In this document: positions 23,303-33,076 of the stretch, one piece after another | How the letters are laid out: every line of letters begins with the position of its first letter | Position numbering within the stretch: position 1 is the first letter of the stretch | Assembly: GCA_020746835.1 (NCBI GenBank) | Contig: JAGPNK010000011.1 | Location: forward strand, 1,302,001-1,366,000 | From: Stachybotrys elegans | Taxonomy: Eukaryota; Ascomycota; Sordariomycetes; Hypocreales; Stachybotryaceae | DNA: 64,000 nt | Reading direction: 5' to 3' | Notes under the pieces: model-generated | Told to the model about the DNA's origin: nothing | Databases searched by the model: none | What the model saw: the letters and a program-made list of their open reading frames with translations, nothing else | Made by a program: the position numbers and the translations under genes

Positions 23303-24700
23303 ATGTCACCAGGCGCACTCACAAACGATGCTGCCGCTGTAGCTCTTCACCCCAAAGAAGAGGAGCCTCCAACTCTCTACAAAGGTCTTGACGCACAAGA
23401 GCTCAAGGCTAAGTGTGACAAGCACATGCTTCACTACGGCTCAAGCTTCCACAAGGATGTCATCACCGGAGCTCGTGGCCTGTACATTTACACGGCTTCT
23501 GGCCATCGCATCTTAGACTGGACGTCTGGGCAAATGTCATGTCTCCTCGGCCACGGCCACCCCGAGATTGTCAAAGTCATTGTTGACCACGCCATGTACC
23601 TGGACCACCTTTTCTCCGGCATGGTCTCACCACCGGTCCTCTCGCTGGGAGAGCGCCTCTGCAACGCCCTGCCGGCCGGCCTGGACAAGGCCTTCTTCCT
23701 CTCCACGGGCGGCGAGAGCAACGAAGCAGCCATCAAGATGGCCAAGGTCTACACGGGCAAATTCGAGGTTGTAGGTCTTGGCGCCTCCTGGCACGGCATG
23801 ACAGCCCAGGCCCTCGGAGCGCAGTACCATTATGGCAGGAAAGGCCATGGACCCAATATGCCAGGCATGCTGATGCTGCCCTCGCCAAATGCCTACCGGT
23901 CCATGTTCCGAAAGCCGGATGGCTCCTATGACTGGGAAGCCGAGCTCAACCACGGCTGGCAGATGATCGATCTGCAGTCCTGCGGATCGCTGGCCGCCTG
24001 CATAGTCGAGTGCATACAGAGCTCCGCCGGCATGCACGTCCTCCCGCCGGGCTACCTCAAGGCCCTCAAGAAGCACTGCGAAGCCCGCGGCATGCTGCTC
24101 ATCGTCGACGAGGCGCAGACTGGCGTCGGCCGGTGCGGCGACTTCATGGCCATTGAGCACGAAGACGTCGTGCCGGACATTGTCACCCTCTCCAAGACGC
24201 TGGGCAACGGCCTCCCGCTCAGCGCCGTCGTCACGAGCGCCGAGATTGACCGCGTGTGCGTGGAGCGCGACTACATGTTCTACACGACGCACATCAACGA
24301 CCCCCTGCCCGCTGCCGTGGGCGACAAGGTCCTCGAGGTTGTGCAGCGCGACGGGCTTGTAGCGCACGCTCGCCAGCTCGGCGCCGTACTGCACGACGGC
24401 CTGCGCAAGCTGCAGTCGCGGTACGGGTGCATCGGCGACGTCCGTGGGCGAGGGCTCATGGCCGGCGTGGAGATCGTGCTCGACCGGGAGACCAAGGCGC
24501 CGGCGCTGGACCTCGCCAAGGCGATTGGGGACCACGCGTATGAGCTGGGGCTGTGGGCGAACCTGAGCAGCCACCCAAGCTTCGGCGGGACGTTCCGGAT
24601 TGCGCCTCCTATTACGGTCACTGCGTCGCAGTTGGAGGAGGGTCTGGCGATTCTGGAAAAGGCGTTTGCTGAGACGGAGGGTTCGATGCCGTTGTACTAG
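23303..24700 (+). CDS. Class III aminotransferase, 2,2-dialkylglycine decarboxylase-like
   Basis: PLP enzyme of 465 aa in one exon. The ATG at 23303 (MSPGALTNDAA) was chosen; the open frame extends upstream only from a GTG. Family marks are SGQMSCLLGHGHPEIV, LSTGGESNEAAIKMAK, SWHGMTAQALGAQYHYGRKG, the PLP aspartate block VDEAQTGVGRCG (near residue 270) and the Schiff-base Lys in TLSKTLGNGLPL (near 298). FYTTHINDPLPAAVG and the adjoining VVQRDGLVAHAR resemble bacterial dialkylglycine decarboxylase more than GABA or ornithine aminotransferases. Those enzymes decarboxylate and transaminate 2-aminoisobutyrate and isovaline using pyruvate. The substrate here is inferred. It is divergent from a Zn2Cys6 regulator. 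Confidence 0.88.
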   Translation: MSPGALTNDAAAVALHPKEEEPPTLYKGLDAQELKAKCDKHMLHYGSSFHKDVITGARGLYIYTASGHRILDWTSGQMSCLLGHGHPEIVKVIVDHAMYLDHLFSGMVSPPVLSLGERLCNALPAGLDKAFFLSTGGESNEAAIKMAKVYTGKFEVVGLGASWHGMTAQALGAQYHYGRKGHGPNMPGMLMLPSPNAYRSMFRKPDGSYDWEAELNHGWQMIDLQSCGSLAACIVECIQSSAGMHVLPPGYLKALKKHCEARGMLLIVDEAQTGVGRCGDFMAIEHEDVVPDIVTLSKTLGNGLPLSAVVTSAEIDRVCVERDYMFYTTHINDPLPAAVGDKVLEVVQRDGLVAHARQLGAVLHDGLRKLQSRYGCIGDVRGRGLMAGVEIVLDRETKAPALDLAKAIGDHAYELGLWANLSSHPSFGGTFRIAPPITVTASQLEEGLAILEKAFAETEGSMPLY

Positions 24701-25022
24701 CCAACCCTAGGCAGCTGAGTTATCGAGGTCTGGGCGAGATATATGATGGGTTCGTGATCTGGAAAGGGGGATCAAACTTGTATCATGTAGTAATTTGAGA
24801 GATAGCCAGATCGGCAGACGTGCGATTTCAAATGACTCTTTTGTTTATGTAACCATATAACGGACAAAGCAAAGTCGGCAAAGGTATCGTTAAAGCATGA
24901 TGCATGTCCCAATCTCATATGACGCATATATGCCACCGTAATTCATAAACCCATAACTCCTCCGTCGACGCCGTTGTGCTCTTTAATTCATGGGTGCAAA
25001 ATTTTCCCGTTTCTGATAGCGC
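24701..25022. other. Convergent intergenic region
   Basis: 3' flanks of the aminotransferase gene (+) and the small membrane protein gene (-). AT-richer than its neighbours, with nothing recognisable. Confidence 0.4.
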
Positions 25023-25595
25023 CTAGTTGGTCTTCTGCTTGGGCCTGGGACCGAAGCGTTTGACGAGGCCCTGGACAGCGACGCCGAGGACCATGAGGGT
25101 CTCGAGACCCAGGAGGCCAATGTAGACCGTGTTCAGAATGCGCTGCTCGTTGCCATCGGCGAAGGGCTCCATGTTCTTTTTGAGGAGGGGGTGAGCGCTT
25201 TGAACGAAAAGGAATGTCTCCAGGACGTAGACGGTGTACCAAGTCAGCCTAGAAGCAGCAAGATTAATGTTAGCAGGCGTGTCATGTCACGGTATATGGG
25301 GCAGCAACAGCAAGTTTGCTCTGCTTTGGTTGTGGGTGGCTCTGAGGGTTGTGGTGCCGCATGGTCTGAGCACACCAACCGGGGACGGGAGATGGCAGAC
25401 GATGGGCACAGCATGTGTGGCGAGGGTTACATACCTATTCTCCTTGGTCAAGCGAGTCCAACGCGGCGGTTCATCAGCGACAAAGGAAGCAAGCTGGAAG
25501 CAAATAACGAGGCCGACAGCGATAAAAGCCCAGACGAAGAGAATGCGTTGGAAGAGGGTCAAATGAATGCCCAGGACCTCAGCGGCAGCGTCCAT
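25023..25595 (-). CDS. Small hypothetical membrane protein
   Basis: 128 aa from exons 25595-25435 and 25248-25023. The 186-bp intron splits the Arg codon of KENRLTWYTVYVLETF. Hydrophobic segments lie at about residues 13-38 (LFQRILFVWAFIAVGLVICF), 55-70 and 95-118 (ILNTVYIGLLGLETLMVLGV), with a basic tail (KRFGPRPKQKTN). There is no signal-peptide-like start. I do not recognise the family. The two-exon model is supported by good splice sites, open phase and the matching hydrophobic character of both halves. Confidence 0.72.
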
Positions 25596-27652
25596 GGTAC
25601 GAGGGGAAGGGTGGTTGGCAGTCGGTGTGTATAAATATCTGTGTGGGCAAGGCGGGTTGTCAATGCCACCCCAGTCAGCGCGGTAGCCGGATCGTCAAGC
25701 GTCCCGCACAGAGAAACACGCTTCCCGCTGCTAGAGTGGGTGAGGAGCAGGACTGGTCTGGTCACACGGGCGCGTGCGTGCGTGGGCTGGTTCGAGGACG
25801 AGGGCGATGTGTGCGTGTGTGTCTATGTAACTGATGTGAGGTTGCAACGAGACATGTCGACCCTGGATCGTGAGAAGGCAAATGGTGGAGAAACATATCG
25901 CAAACGTGGCCAGATCCCCACGACAAGGAGCTGAATGACCTTCATCTCTCTTCTTTTGCAATAGTTATGCCATGGGGACGGGATAAATGGACGCCACGGT
26001 CGTATTTATCCGGAGTTGGAAAACCAACCCAGCATTATATAAAACGTCTGGGATTTTCCCCCAGATTTGGAAATCCTCCGTGCGTTTCTAGCATTTTCCA
26101 AGGCCCACGATATTGTCTAAAAAGTGAAGCCATCCGCAGCCCGACATTTTCGGCAAGGCGTGAGGGGGAGGAGGAATTCATCCCATTGTGCAGCTTCGCT
26201 TCCACTTGGCGTGCGCTGGCAGAAGCGCTAGCAGGAGAGGAAGAGATAGAGGGAAACGCGGTGAGCGCCTGTTCCCCAGTCACCGCAATTTCTCTTTTGT
26301 GGTTCTCGCGACAAGGGCACGCAGTGTCGTGAAATGCGGCAGGCTGGAAGGCCAGGAAGAAGGGACCCATGGAAGCCGTGTTTCTCAGCCAGAGAGTCCA
26401 TAGTTTTCAACTGCGCGACGGCGCTGTCGGGATACGGCCGAGGGAGCGTCGTTGGATTGAGACAGAAAAGAGACCGATCACGTCGGATCTTCGTCTTCAG
26501 GCGTCTCCACATGGGAATCAAGGGTTATGCAGCTTGCTGGTGTGCTTCATGCACTGCCGACATGCGAACGACCCATGGCCCATGTCTGCAACGCGCTGCT
26601 TGGTTGGGGTTGGGGGTGCAAGATGCAAAAAATTGATCAAGGCATGAATGTGTGGGACCAACCACAGTCCGTCCGTCTTGTCGTGGGCATGTTGCGTCCG
26701 GCAGCTAAAAGTGATGGTTGGTTCAGTCTGAAACGGGCTTGACAGCTTCCCCGTCCAAGCTCACACTAGACGGTCAAGCCACGACGCCACAATCCAACTT
26801 CCTGGGGGATAAGATAAGGACTACTTGTGGCTGATGGCTGACAGATAGTAGCTTCCATTGTGGCGTGCCATCTTGCTGTAATTGTCAAATGTAAATAAAC
26901 AAATATCGAGTATTGGCCCCTAGACAAAGCAGAGAATGGAAGAAAAGGCCTACAGCCATCCTCCTTATCAATCTCCCCTCCATTCGTGCCTCATGCCACT
27001 GCCAAGTAACCTTCAGACCCTGGACCTGTTCATGTCGCAGATCAGATATGCGAGGCCAGGGTCTCGAGCTCTCAAGCATGTGGCTGGTGCTGTCATTCAC
27101 CATCCGCCTGCTCACAGCCCCTCTCGTCGCGCAGCGCAGCAGCTTTCACATGTCAAGACACGGCCAAGACACCTGCTCGCACATGCTGTAGATGAGCACG
27201 CAAGAGCGCGTACGTGTTCATTGGGGATCATGCATCCTCGGCCCTCAACAATTCACCAGGCATCAGGAGCGAGAAACAGGGGAAACAGGGGAAACAGGAG
27301 GGGGGAAGCTTCTCGCACCCGTGCACAGCCACAAGTAGCCACGTAGTACCACCAGGAGCCACGCGCAACACTACTGACACTAGCCCCAATACATATCCCA
27401 TAAAGAGGCGATGATGACGTTGTTCCTGCCCCGCCTCGCCTCTCAGCTGTCCTGCTTGCCCATCTTTATCGACTCAACCACAGCCGCGTACCCAAGTCCA
27501 TTACCTCCTGATATTGCCGTTGTTGTGACGCGACCGACTTTATAAACCTGTCATCCCACCACATTTCCTAAATAACTCTCCAACCTTATCACACCTCACT
27601 TCTAGCACTGCGGTTACAACCTTCCTTCATAACCCCGCCGATACCCAACAAG
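25596..27652. other. Divergent 2-kb intergenic region
   Basis: Separates the small membrane protein gene and vip1. A short GGGGAAACA direct repeat lies near 27282-27303. A TATA-like site close to vip1 is listed separately. No gene is supported. Confidence 0.42.
27541..27547 (+). promoter_or_regulatory. TATA-like element of vip1
   Basis: TATAAAC lies 112 bp upstream of the vip1 ATG, within a pyrimidine-rich leader typical of well-expressed fungal genes. Confidence 0.4.
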
Positions 27653-28538
27653 ATGGCTTCCACCGTCCACGTTAAGAACATTGCCCCGTCCACCAGCGAT
27701 GACTCCATCAAGGAGTTCTTCAGCTTCTGGTAAGCTTGTCCTGCCTCCTCCTCTACTACAGCCCCCACTAACACTACCTAGCGGGAGCATCACCGACATC
27801 AAGGTCACCACCGAGGGCGAGACCAAGAGTGCCGATGTGACCTTTGAGAAGGAGACGGCTGCCAAGACGGCACTGCTGCTCAACAACACCCAGCTCGGCT
27901 CCAACCACATCTCCGTCACCGGTGCCGGCGGCGACCAGGACGATGGCTCTCACTTCACCAAGAACAACGGCGACCGCGACACCGACGAGATTACACAGGA
28001 GGAGAAGCCCCGCGCCCGCATCCTGGCCGAGTACCTCGCCCACGGCTACGTGGTCGGCGACGCTGCCATCCAGCGCGCCATCGAGCTCGACTCTGCCCAC
28101 GGCGTGAGCAACCGCTTCCTCAACACCCTGCAGCAGCTCGACACCAAGTACCACGCCACGGACCGTGCAAAGGCCACGGACCAGAACTACGGCATCTCCC
28201 AGCGCGCCACCAACTTCCTTTCGGGCCTGGGCTCATACTTTGAGAAGGCTACCAACACCCCCACCGGCAAGCGCATCGTCCAGTTCTACTCGGACGGCTC
28301 CAAGCAGGTCCAAGAGGTGCACGCCGAGGCCCGCCGTCTGGCCGATCTCAAGAAGGAGGAGCACGGTGGTAGTGCCTACAAGGCCTCCGGTCTGGAGAAG
28401 GTGTTTGGCAAGGAGAAGAAGCCCGAAGACGCTGCTGCCGCTGCGGCCACGTCTGGCGACGCTCCCTCCACGACCAACCCTACGCCGATTGCACCCACCG
28501 GCGCTGCCCCTGGCTCGACCACGGAGAAGTATGCTTAA
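27653..28538 (+). CDS. vip1: Vip1-like RRM protein
   Basis: 277 aa from exons 27653-27729 and 27782-28538; the 52-bp intron completes the Cys codon in FFSFCGSI. An N-terminal RRM (STVHVKNIAPSTSDDSIKEF at residues 3-22, with a degenerate RNP1) covers about 75 residues. A conserved helical region follows (RARILAEYLAHGYVVGD, then FLSGLGSYFEKA), then a Lys/Glu stretch and an Ala/Thr/Pro tail. This is the architecture of fission-yeast Vip1 and related ascomycete proteins, which are abundant but of unclear function. A 10-bp minisatellite begins immediately after the stop codon. Confidence 0.88.
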
Positions 28539-28578
28539 GGATAGGACAGGATAGGACAGGATAGGACAGGACAGGACA
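28539..28578. repeat. 10-bp minisatellite after the vip1 stop
   Basis: Three perfect GGATAGGACA units at 28539-28568 followed by a variant GGACAGGACA, starting at the base after the TAA. Confidence 0.85.
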
Positions 28579-28778
28579 AAGATTGGGTTTGGTAGCAAGA
28601 TGTGCACGATTCACGAGGTTCATTATGCTGGCTTATGAGTTTACAAATGTTGCTGCGCTGAGGATTCACAATTGATTATTCAGGAGTCAATGAGGCATGC
28701 AGATAATTCCCGAATGAATTCATATTCATGATGCTAATGCTATGTGCTCCATCTCGTCATGATTTCGTAGGGCATTAA

Positions 28779-29086
28779 TTCTGCAAGGGGGATTGTTAGT
28801 CGAGGGGTTGGATCTGTAGCAGTAGGTGACGCTTACACTTTGACTTGGCAAACTTGTCCTTGACGGCCTCGTCCAAGGGGCCGGGAGGGTTCGAGGTGAG
28901 GTTCTGCGTATTGTGTCAGCACGAGATGAGATATTACTTCAACATAAGCCGACTTACGTCAACCTGAGACTTGAGAGTCTCCTCCTTGTTGTCGAACTTG
29001 TCGGTGCCGTGGCCAGAGGCAGGAGGAGACTGCTGCTGGGCGCCGGTCTGGCGCTCAGGAGGAGGAGACTGACGACCTTCGGGCAT
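28779..29086 (-). CDS. Small conserved hydrophilic protein; stop codon apparently split by an intron
   Basis: 65 aa from exons 29086-28958, 28903-28837 and 28780-28779. It begins MPEGRQSPPPERQTGAQQQS and ends NPPGPLDEAVKDKFAKSK. The sequence is hydrophilic and Pro/Lys-rich, like a group of short fungal proteins of unknown function that I recall only loosely. The first intron is clear. After AAG a good donor (T then GTAAGC) and acceptor (TTGCAG) would splice T to AA, forming the stop. If this intron is retained, translation continues 13 residues to a TAA inside it. Neither form can be chosen without transcripts. Confidence 0.68.
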
Positions 29087-30155
29087 GATGATGGTTTGTG
29101 CGGAGGAGTGACTGATAGATTGTGAGAGTAGAATAGGATGTATGTGATGGGGAATGAAATGTCAGTTCTGCGTTGGTAGGATTAAATATCTGTTTGCGCG
29201 AGAGCTTATCGAATCAGTGGGGAAGGCAGCTCGCATCGATGCCGTCATATCATACTAACGTCATCGCAACGGCTCTCTCTCTCTAGGAGGCAGGCGATCG
29301 AGATTGGGGGAACGGGATTTCGGCGAGGGCTGCGCAACGGGGAGCTGTGGATGCATGTGCGCACCATACAACTGCCTCAGGATGTATGTATTGACGGATG
29401 TTTGTGTTTGTGGCTATCTGGTTTCTGCGTATCGAGATGTTGTGGTGGAATGTGCATCTCCACTATCCGCTCACAACTCCGTGAAGCTTCGATAATGTAT
29501 GGTTATTCATGCATTTAATATTTTATGCGCACCTCGTCCGATTCTCGAAGCGAAGCCCTCAAATGGCACGATGCTCTGGTGGTTGCGAAACACGTCTGCC
29601 ACAGATGGCCGCCCGTCGTCACCAGCAGCACATTATTGCCAAAAACAAAACCATGCGCATCCCAACATATGATCCGGAGTGGATGAGGTCTTCGCACGGC
29701 ATGCTAGACCCAACATGCTTTGTCCGTGTTTGTTGGATGTTGGTCAAGGGAGACGCTGTCGTGAGACAGCGCGTTGCTCAGCCACTCTGGTCTACGAACT
29801 TGCACACAGACTTAACCATTCCCCTTGTTGTGTGTGATTCAGGACTCCTCGGCCTGCATGCGATTTATTTTCCGGCAACGTAGAACATCAGCTGGTGGTG
29901 AGTCGGCATTTGTTTGAGGCACCCCTCACCTCACCTAAATTAATTTAGGTAGTCCAACCACCTCTCAACGGGGGAACCACTAACCATCAACAACTACCAA
30001 CCACCGAGCCGCCAGACACCCCCCATTCCAACCACAAACCTTTTGTTGCCCTTGCCGGCAATCATTTCCACAGAACCTGCCATACCTCTACTCCATCTAT
30101 AGGTACTTAGAGACACGTTACGCCAGCCCGCCACGTCTTCCTGGGCCCAGCAGGA
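29087..30155. other. Divergent intergenic region with an 18-bp palindrome
   Basis: About 1.07 kb between two divergent genes. A CT microsatellite lies near 29272-29283 and a perfect 18-bp palindrome at 29933-29950. No gene is supported. Confidence 0.45.
29933..29950. promoter_or_regulatory. Perfect 18-bp palindrome
   Basis: ACCTAAATTAATTTAGGT equals its own reverse complement. It sits 206 bp upstream of the ATG at 30156 and could be a binding site for a dimeric factor; this is speculative. Confidence 0.4.
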
Positions 30156-31318
30156 ATGCCGGACCTCAACTCTGTTCCGCCATCACCACACTCGCTGGCC
30201 ACGTCCCGTCGCCAATCCGCCAACGCCATGCCTTCTCCGTCGGCTCCCACCATGGCTGCCGCTCCCGCCGCCTCGTCCCTCGATATCCTGCCCTCGAACC
30301 AGAGCACCGTCAATCATGCGCGGGGCTCCTCCGTATCCTCCATCTCCCACCCGGCCGAATCCCACACCTCGGACGCCGGTGTGGTGTCGGGCCCAGGTCC
30401 TCTGCGACATCCTCGCCCTCTGACGGCAACCGAGCTGCATATGCAATTTGAGAAGGAGCAAGAGGCCGTGGTACGTTTAATCGACATTACTGTTCTTGTA
30501 GAGGACCTTTATTAAGTGTGCACTAGGTCAATCGTTTAACTCGAGAGCTGTCAATGCTCAGGACAGCCCAGAACGCGTCGGTCGTGTCCAACGCCTCATC
30601 CACCACTTCAGCCCACGAAATGGCCGATTCATCCCTCCTCTCCGGCTCCGGGTTTAGCATCCCCACCACCCGTCGTCATCACCGCACCTCGTCCGCCGCA
30701 TCGCAGAATGCCCCCATCCAGCTGGGCTCCTCGTACGAAGCTCGTGCCCGCCACCAGCCCATCCCACTCTCCCGACAGAATAGTGCCTCTCGGACCAGCC
30801 AGACGGGCTCTCCAGTCCCCGGCAGCTCGCTCGACCCTTCAAGCTACTTCCAACAGCAGCGGATCCCTCCACCGTCCTCGATCCCCATGAGCTCCGTGGC
30901 CGCCACGCCAGCGAGCGCCAGCACCGACCAGCTGAGCCCTGGCCTGATGCCCGCCACGTCGCGGTACGAAGAGACGGCCTTTGCCCGGGCCGAGCTCGAG
31001 GCCGCTAAGAAGGAGAACGAGGCTCTCAAGCGACGCATCAGGGAACTGGAGCGCAAGGTCCGCGAGAGACGTACCAGTGACGCAAGCCGCACACGCAGCG
31101 AGAGCGTCAGCACCACCGCCAGTGTCAGCATTGCCGCTACTGGAGGCACCAGCATAGCCGGGCCGCGGGAAACCGGCCCACGCGTGGAGAGGGAGCGCGG
31201 AATGACTACCCAGAGCACCACGAGCGTGGCCGCCAGCGATGCCGTGGGGGTTCCTGATGACGAGGTCAAGGTGGGCGAAAGCGCTGCCAGCTCAGGCCTC
31301 CAGCCGTCACAAGGGTGA
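30156..31318 (+). CDS. Conserved fungal low-complexity protein with a coiled coil
   Basis: 368 aa from exons 30156-30470 and 30527-31318 (intron 56 bp, phase 0). The N-terminus MPDLNSVPPSPHSLATSRRQ and the segment LTATELHMQFEKEQEAVVNR resemble an uncharacterised protein shared by many filamentous ascomycetes. Most of the chain is Ser/Thr/Pro-rich and predicted disordered. A charged helix at about residues 270-305 (ARAELEAAKKENEALKRRIR) looks like a coiled coil. There is no catalytic motif, signal peptide or membrane segment. Function unknown; a scaffold or regulatory role is only a guess from composition. Confidence 0.82.
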
Positions 31319-31726
31319 AAAGGTGTACTGGGGTTTTCGGCAAGATTGCAGAGGCGGCTTTGCTGGTCACAAGCGTCAGATATGATAATGTAATAAGTCT
31401 TGTGTTAGGAGTTATACTGGCGTTAGGGAATGGTGGGCTCTGGGAAGCCCAACGAAGTGTCATTTAGACAACTGTCCACTCAATGAAGCGATTACCGTTA
31501 TTTCTCATTCACATTGTCTCTCTCTATACCAATCTTTATTTTCATAAGAAGCACCGTGGGGGGGGGAAGCAACGTCAATTTGTACCATGGCGACCATGCT
31601 CCACGCTCGGCATCGATGGATTTCAGTAGTTTAAGGGGGTATCACAGTAATATCTAGCTTCTACTATGTCTTTTCTGTCTTCACGATATATACCTACCCA
31701 TACATCAGGCAAATTCAAATTCAAGC
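31319..31726. other. Convergent intergenic region
   Basis: 3' flanks of two convergent genes. A G9 run lies near 31558-31567. Nothing else is recognisable. Confidence 0.4.
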
Positions 31727-33076
31727 TCAAGACTTGCCACGATGGTGACGGTTGATTGGAAAGCCGGTGGCTATCGTAGCAGCCTGTCGCAGCCGCGGGT
31801 CATGCTCCGTACCAGATACCGGGCGATGGGCCAGGCTGCAGTCGACAAAGATGGAGTCGCTGAGGTACCGCCAATCCGACACCTCGACGTTGCACTCGGA
31901 CAGCACGTCCGGAAACGGCGATGCGCTCAAGGCGGCGCATATCCACGCCATCTGCTGGAACACGGCAATGAGGACGTGCGTCCACGCAGACACGGTCAGC
32001 TGGATCATGGCGTCCTCGACCTCGACGTGGACGAGCCTCAGGCCGGGGCAATAGCCGGACTCGTCGTCGCACATGGCCATGCCCGCAGGGGGCAGCCCCT
32101 GACGCGATGTGTCTACGGCTGCGGCGACGGCTTCCTCCAGGCAGCGCAGGACGCGCGGGCCGTGGCGTGGCCACTGGGCGGAGACGTACTCGGAGACGGT
32201 GGTGACGTAGGAGTCGCTGGCGTTGCCGGTGATGGCGGGCAGGGTGCTGAGACGAAAGGGTGCCGCTTGGCTGGGTTCCTGGGCCCCGATGCTCCGGCAC
32301 TCGAAGCGGAACTGGACGACGTGGAAGCCGTCGGGGGGAGGTGGGAAGGGCTTCCTGGTGACGATGTCCCACATGGCAGACTCGATGATGTGCATTTGGA
32401 GCATGTGAGGCGTCAGCAGCGTCGTACGGATCGAGGCAATGAGGTTGGAGGCTGCGGCGCCGCCTATCATGCGGCTGTGCAGCGTGCGGGCAATGTCATG
32501 GGGTGACCCTCCCGGTGATAGGGTCGGATACTCGCGGTGCCAGTAGCTGCAGGTCAGCTGCAGTGCGAGGAGGAGATCGATGCCTTCGGGGCTGGCAGAC
32601 CAGGTATGTTTCCTGCGCGAGAGACCCGGAGCCAGATATTCAAGGATACAACAGGCCGTCTCGGGCCCATTGAGGACGAGGATGACTTGCTGGACAGGCC
32701 CGTCAAAGAGGAGGGTGACCTGACGCGAGGGCGGGGCAGAAGAAGAAGAGGAAGGATGATAGAAAGACCACAGCTCATCCCAGAGGTCCCTCGTGAAGGC
32801 GTCGAGAAGCCGGTCCAGGACGCGGTCGAGGTTGATGCGGACCTTGCGGTCGCTGAGGTAGTACTGGGCGAGGAGGGCGTTGTTGAGGCCGGCGGCGACT
32901 TGATGGGCAAAGGCGGCGAGGAGAGCGCCGGAGAGGAGCGTCGGGAGCTTGATCTCGATGCGAGGAGGCTGCTGGGAGGGAAGCCTGGTGTGCAGCGTGG
33001 GGAGGGGAGGTTTGTAGAGCGAGACGGTGCGCCTGATGGGCTGGTGGTGGTCAGGACAGCCGGAGGGGGGCGGCAT
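31727..33076 (-). CDS. Hypothetical protein, unrecognised
   Basis: 449 aa in a single exon starting MPPPSGCPDHHQPIRR. A helical, Leu/Ala-rich region (LLSGALLAAFAHQVAAGLNN) and an alternation of hydrophobic and polar segments suggest a folded globular protein. There is no signal peptide, clear transmembrane helix or known catalytic motif. I do not recognise the family. The long open frame, a credible ATG and the absence of a better gene on the other strand support it as real. The antisense frames are shorter and of biased composition. Confidence 0.7.
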   Translation of the reverse strand: MPPPSGCPDHHQPIRRTVSLYKPPLPTLHTRLPSQQPPRIEIKLPTLLSGALLAAFAHQVAAGLNNALLAQYYLSDRKVRINLDRVLDRLLDAFTRDLWDELWSFYHPSSSSSAPPSRQVTLLFDGPVQQVILVLNGPETACCILEYLAPGLSRRKHTWSASPEGIDLLLALQLTCSYWHREYPTLSPGGSPHDIARTLHSRMIGGAAASNLIASIRTTLLTPHMLQMHIIESAMWDIVTRKPFPPPPDGFHVVQFRFECRSIGAQEPSQAAPFRLSTLPAITGNASDSYVTTVSEYVSAQWPRHGPRVLRCLEEAVAAAVDTSRQGLPPAGMAMCDDESGYCPGLRLVHVEVEDAMIQLTVSAWTHVLIAVFQQMAWICAALSASPFPDVLSECNVEVSDWRYLSDSIFVDCSLAHRPVSGTEHDPRLRQAATIATGFPINRHHRGKS

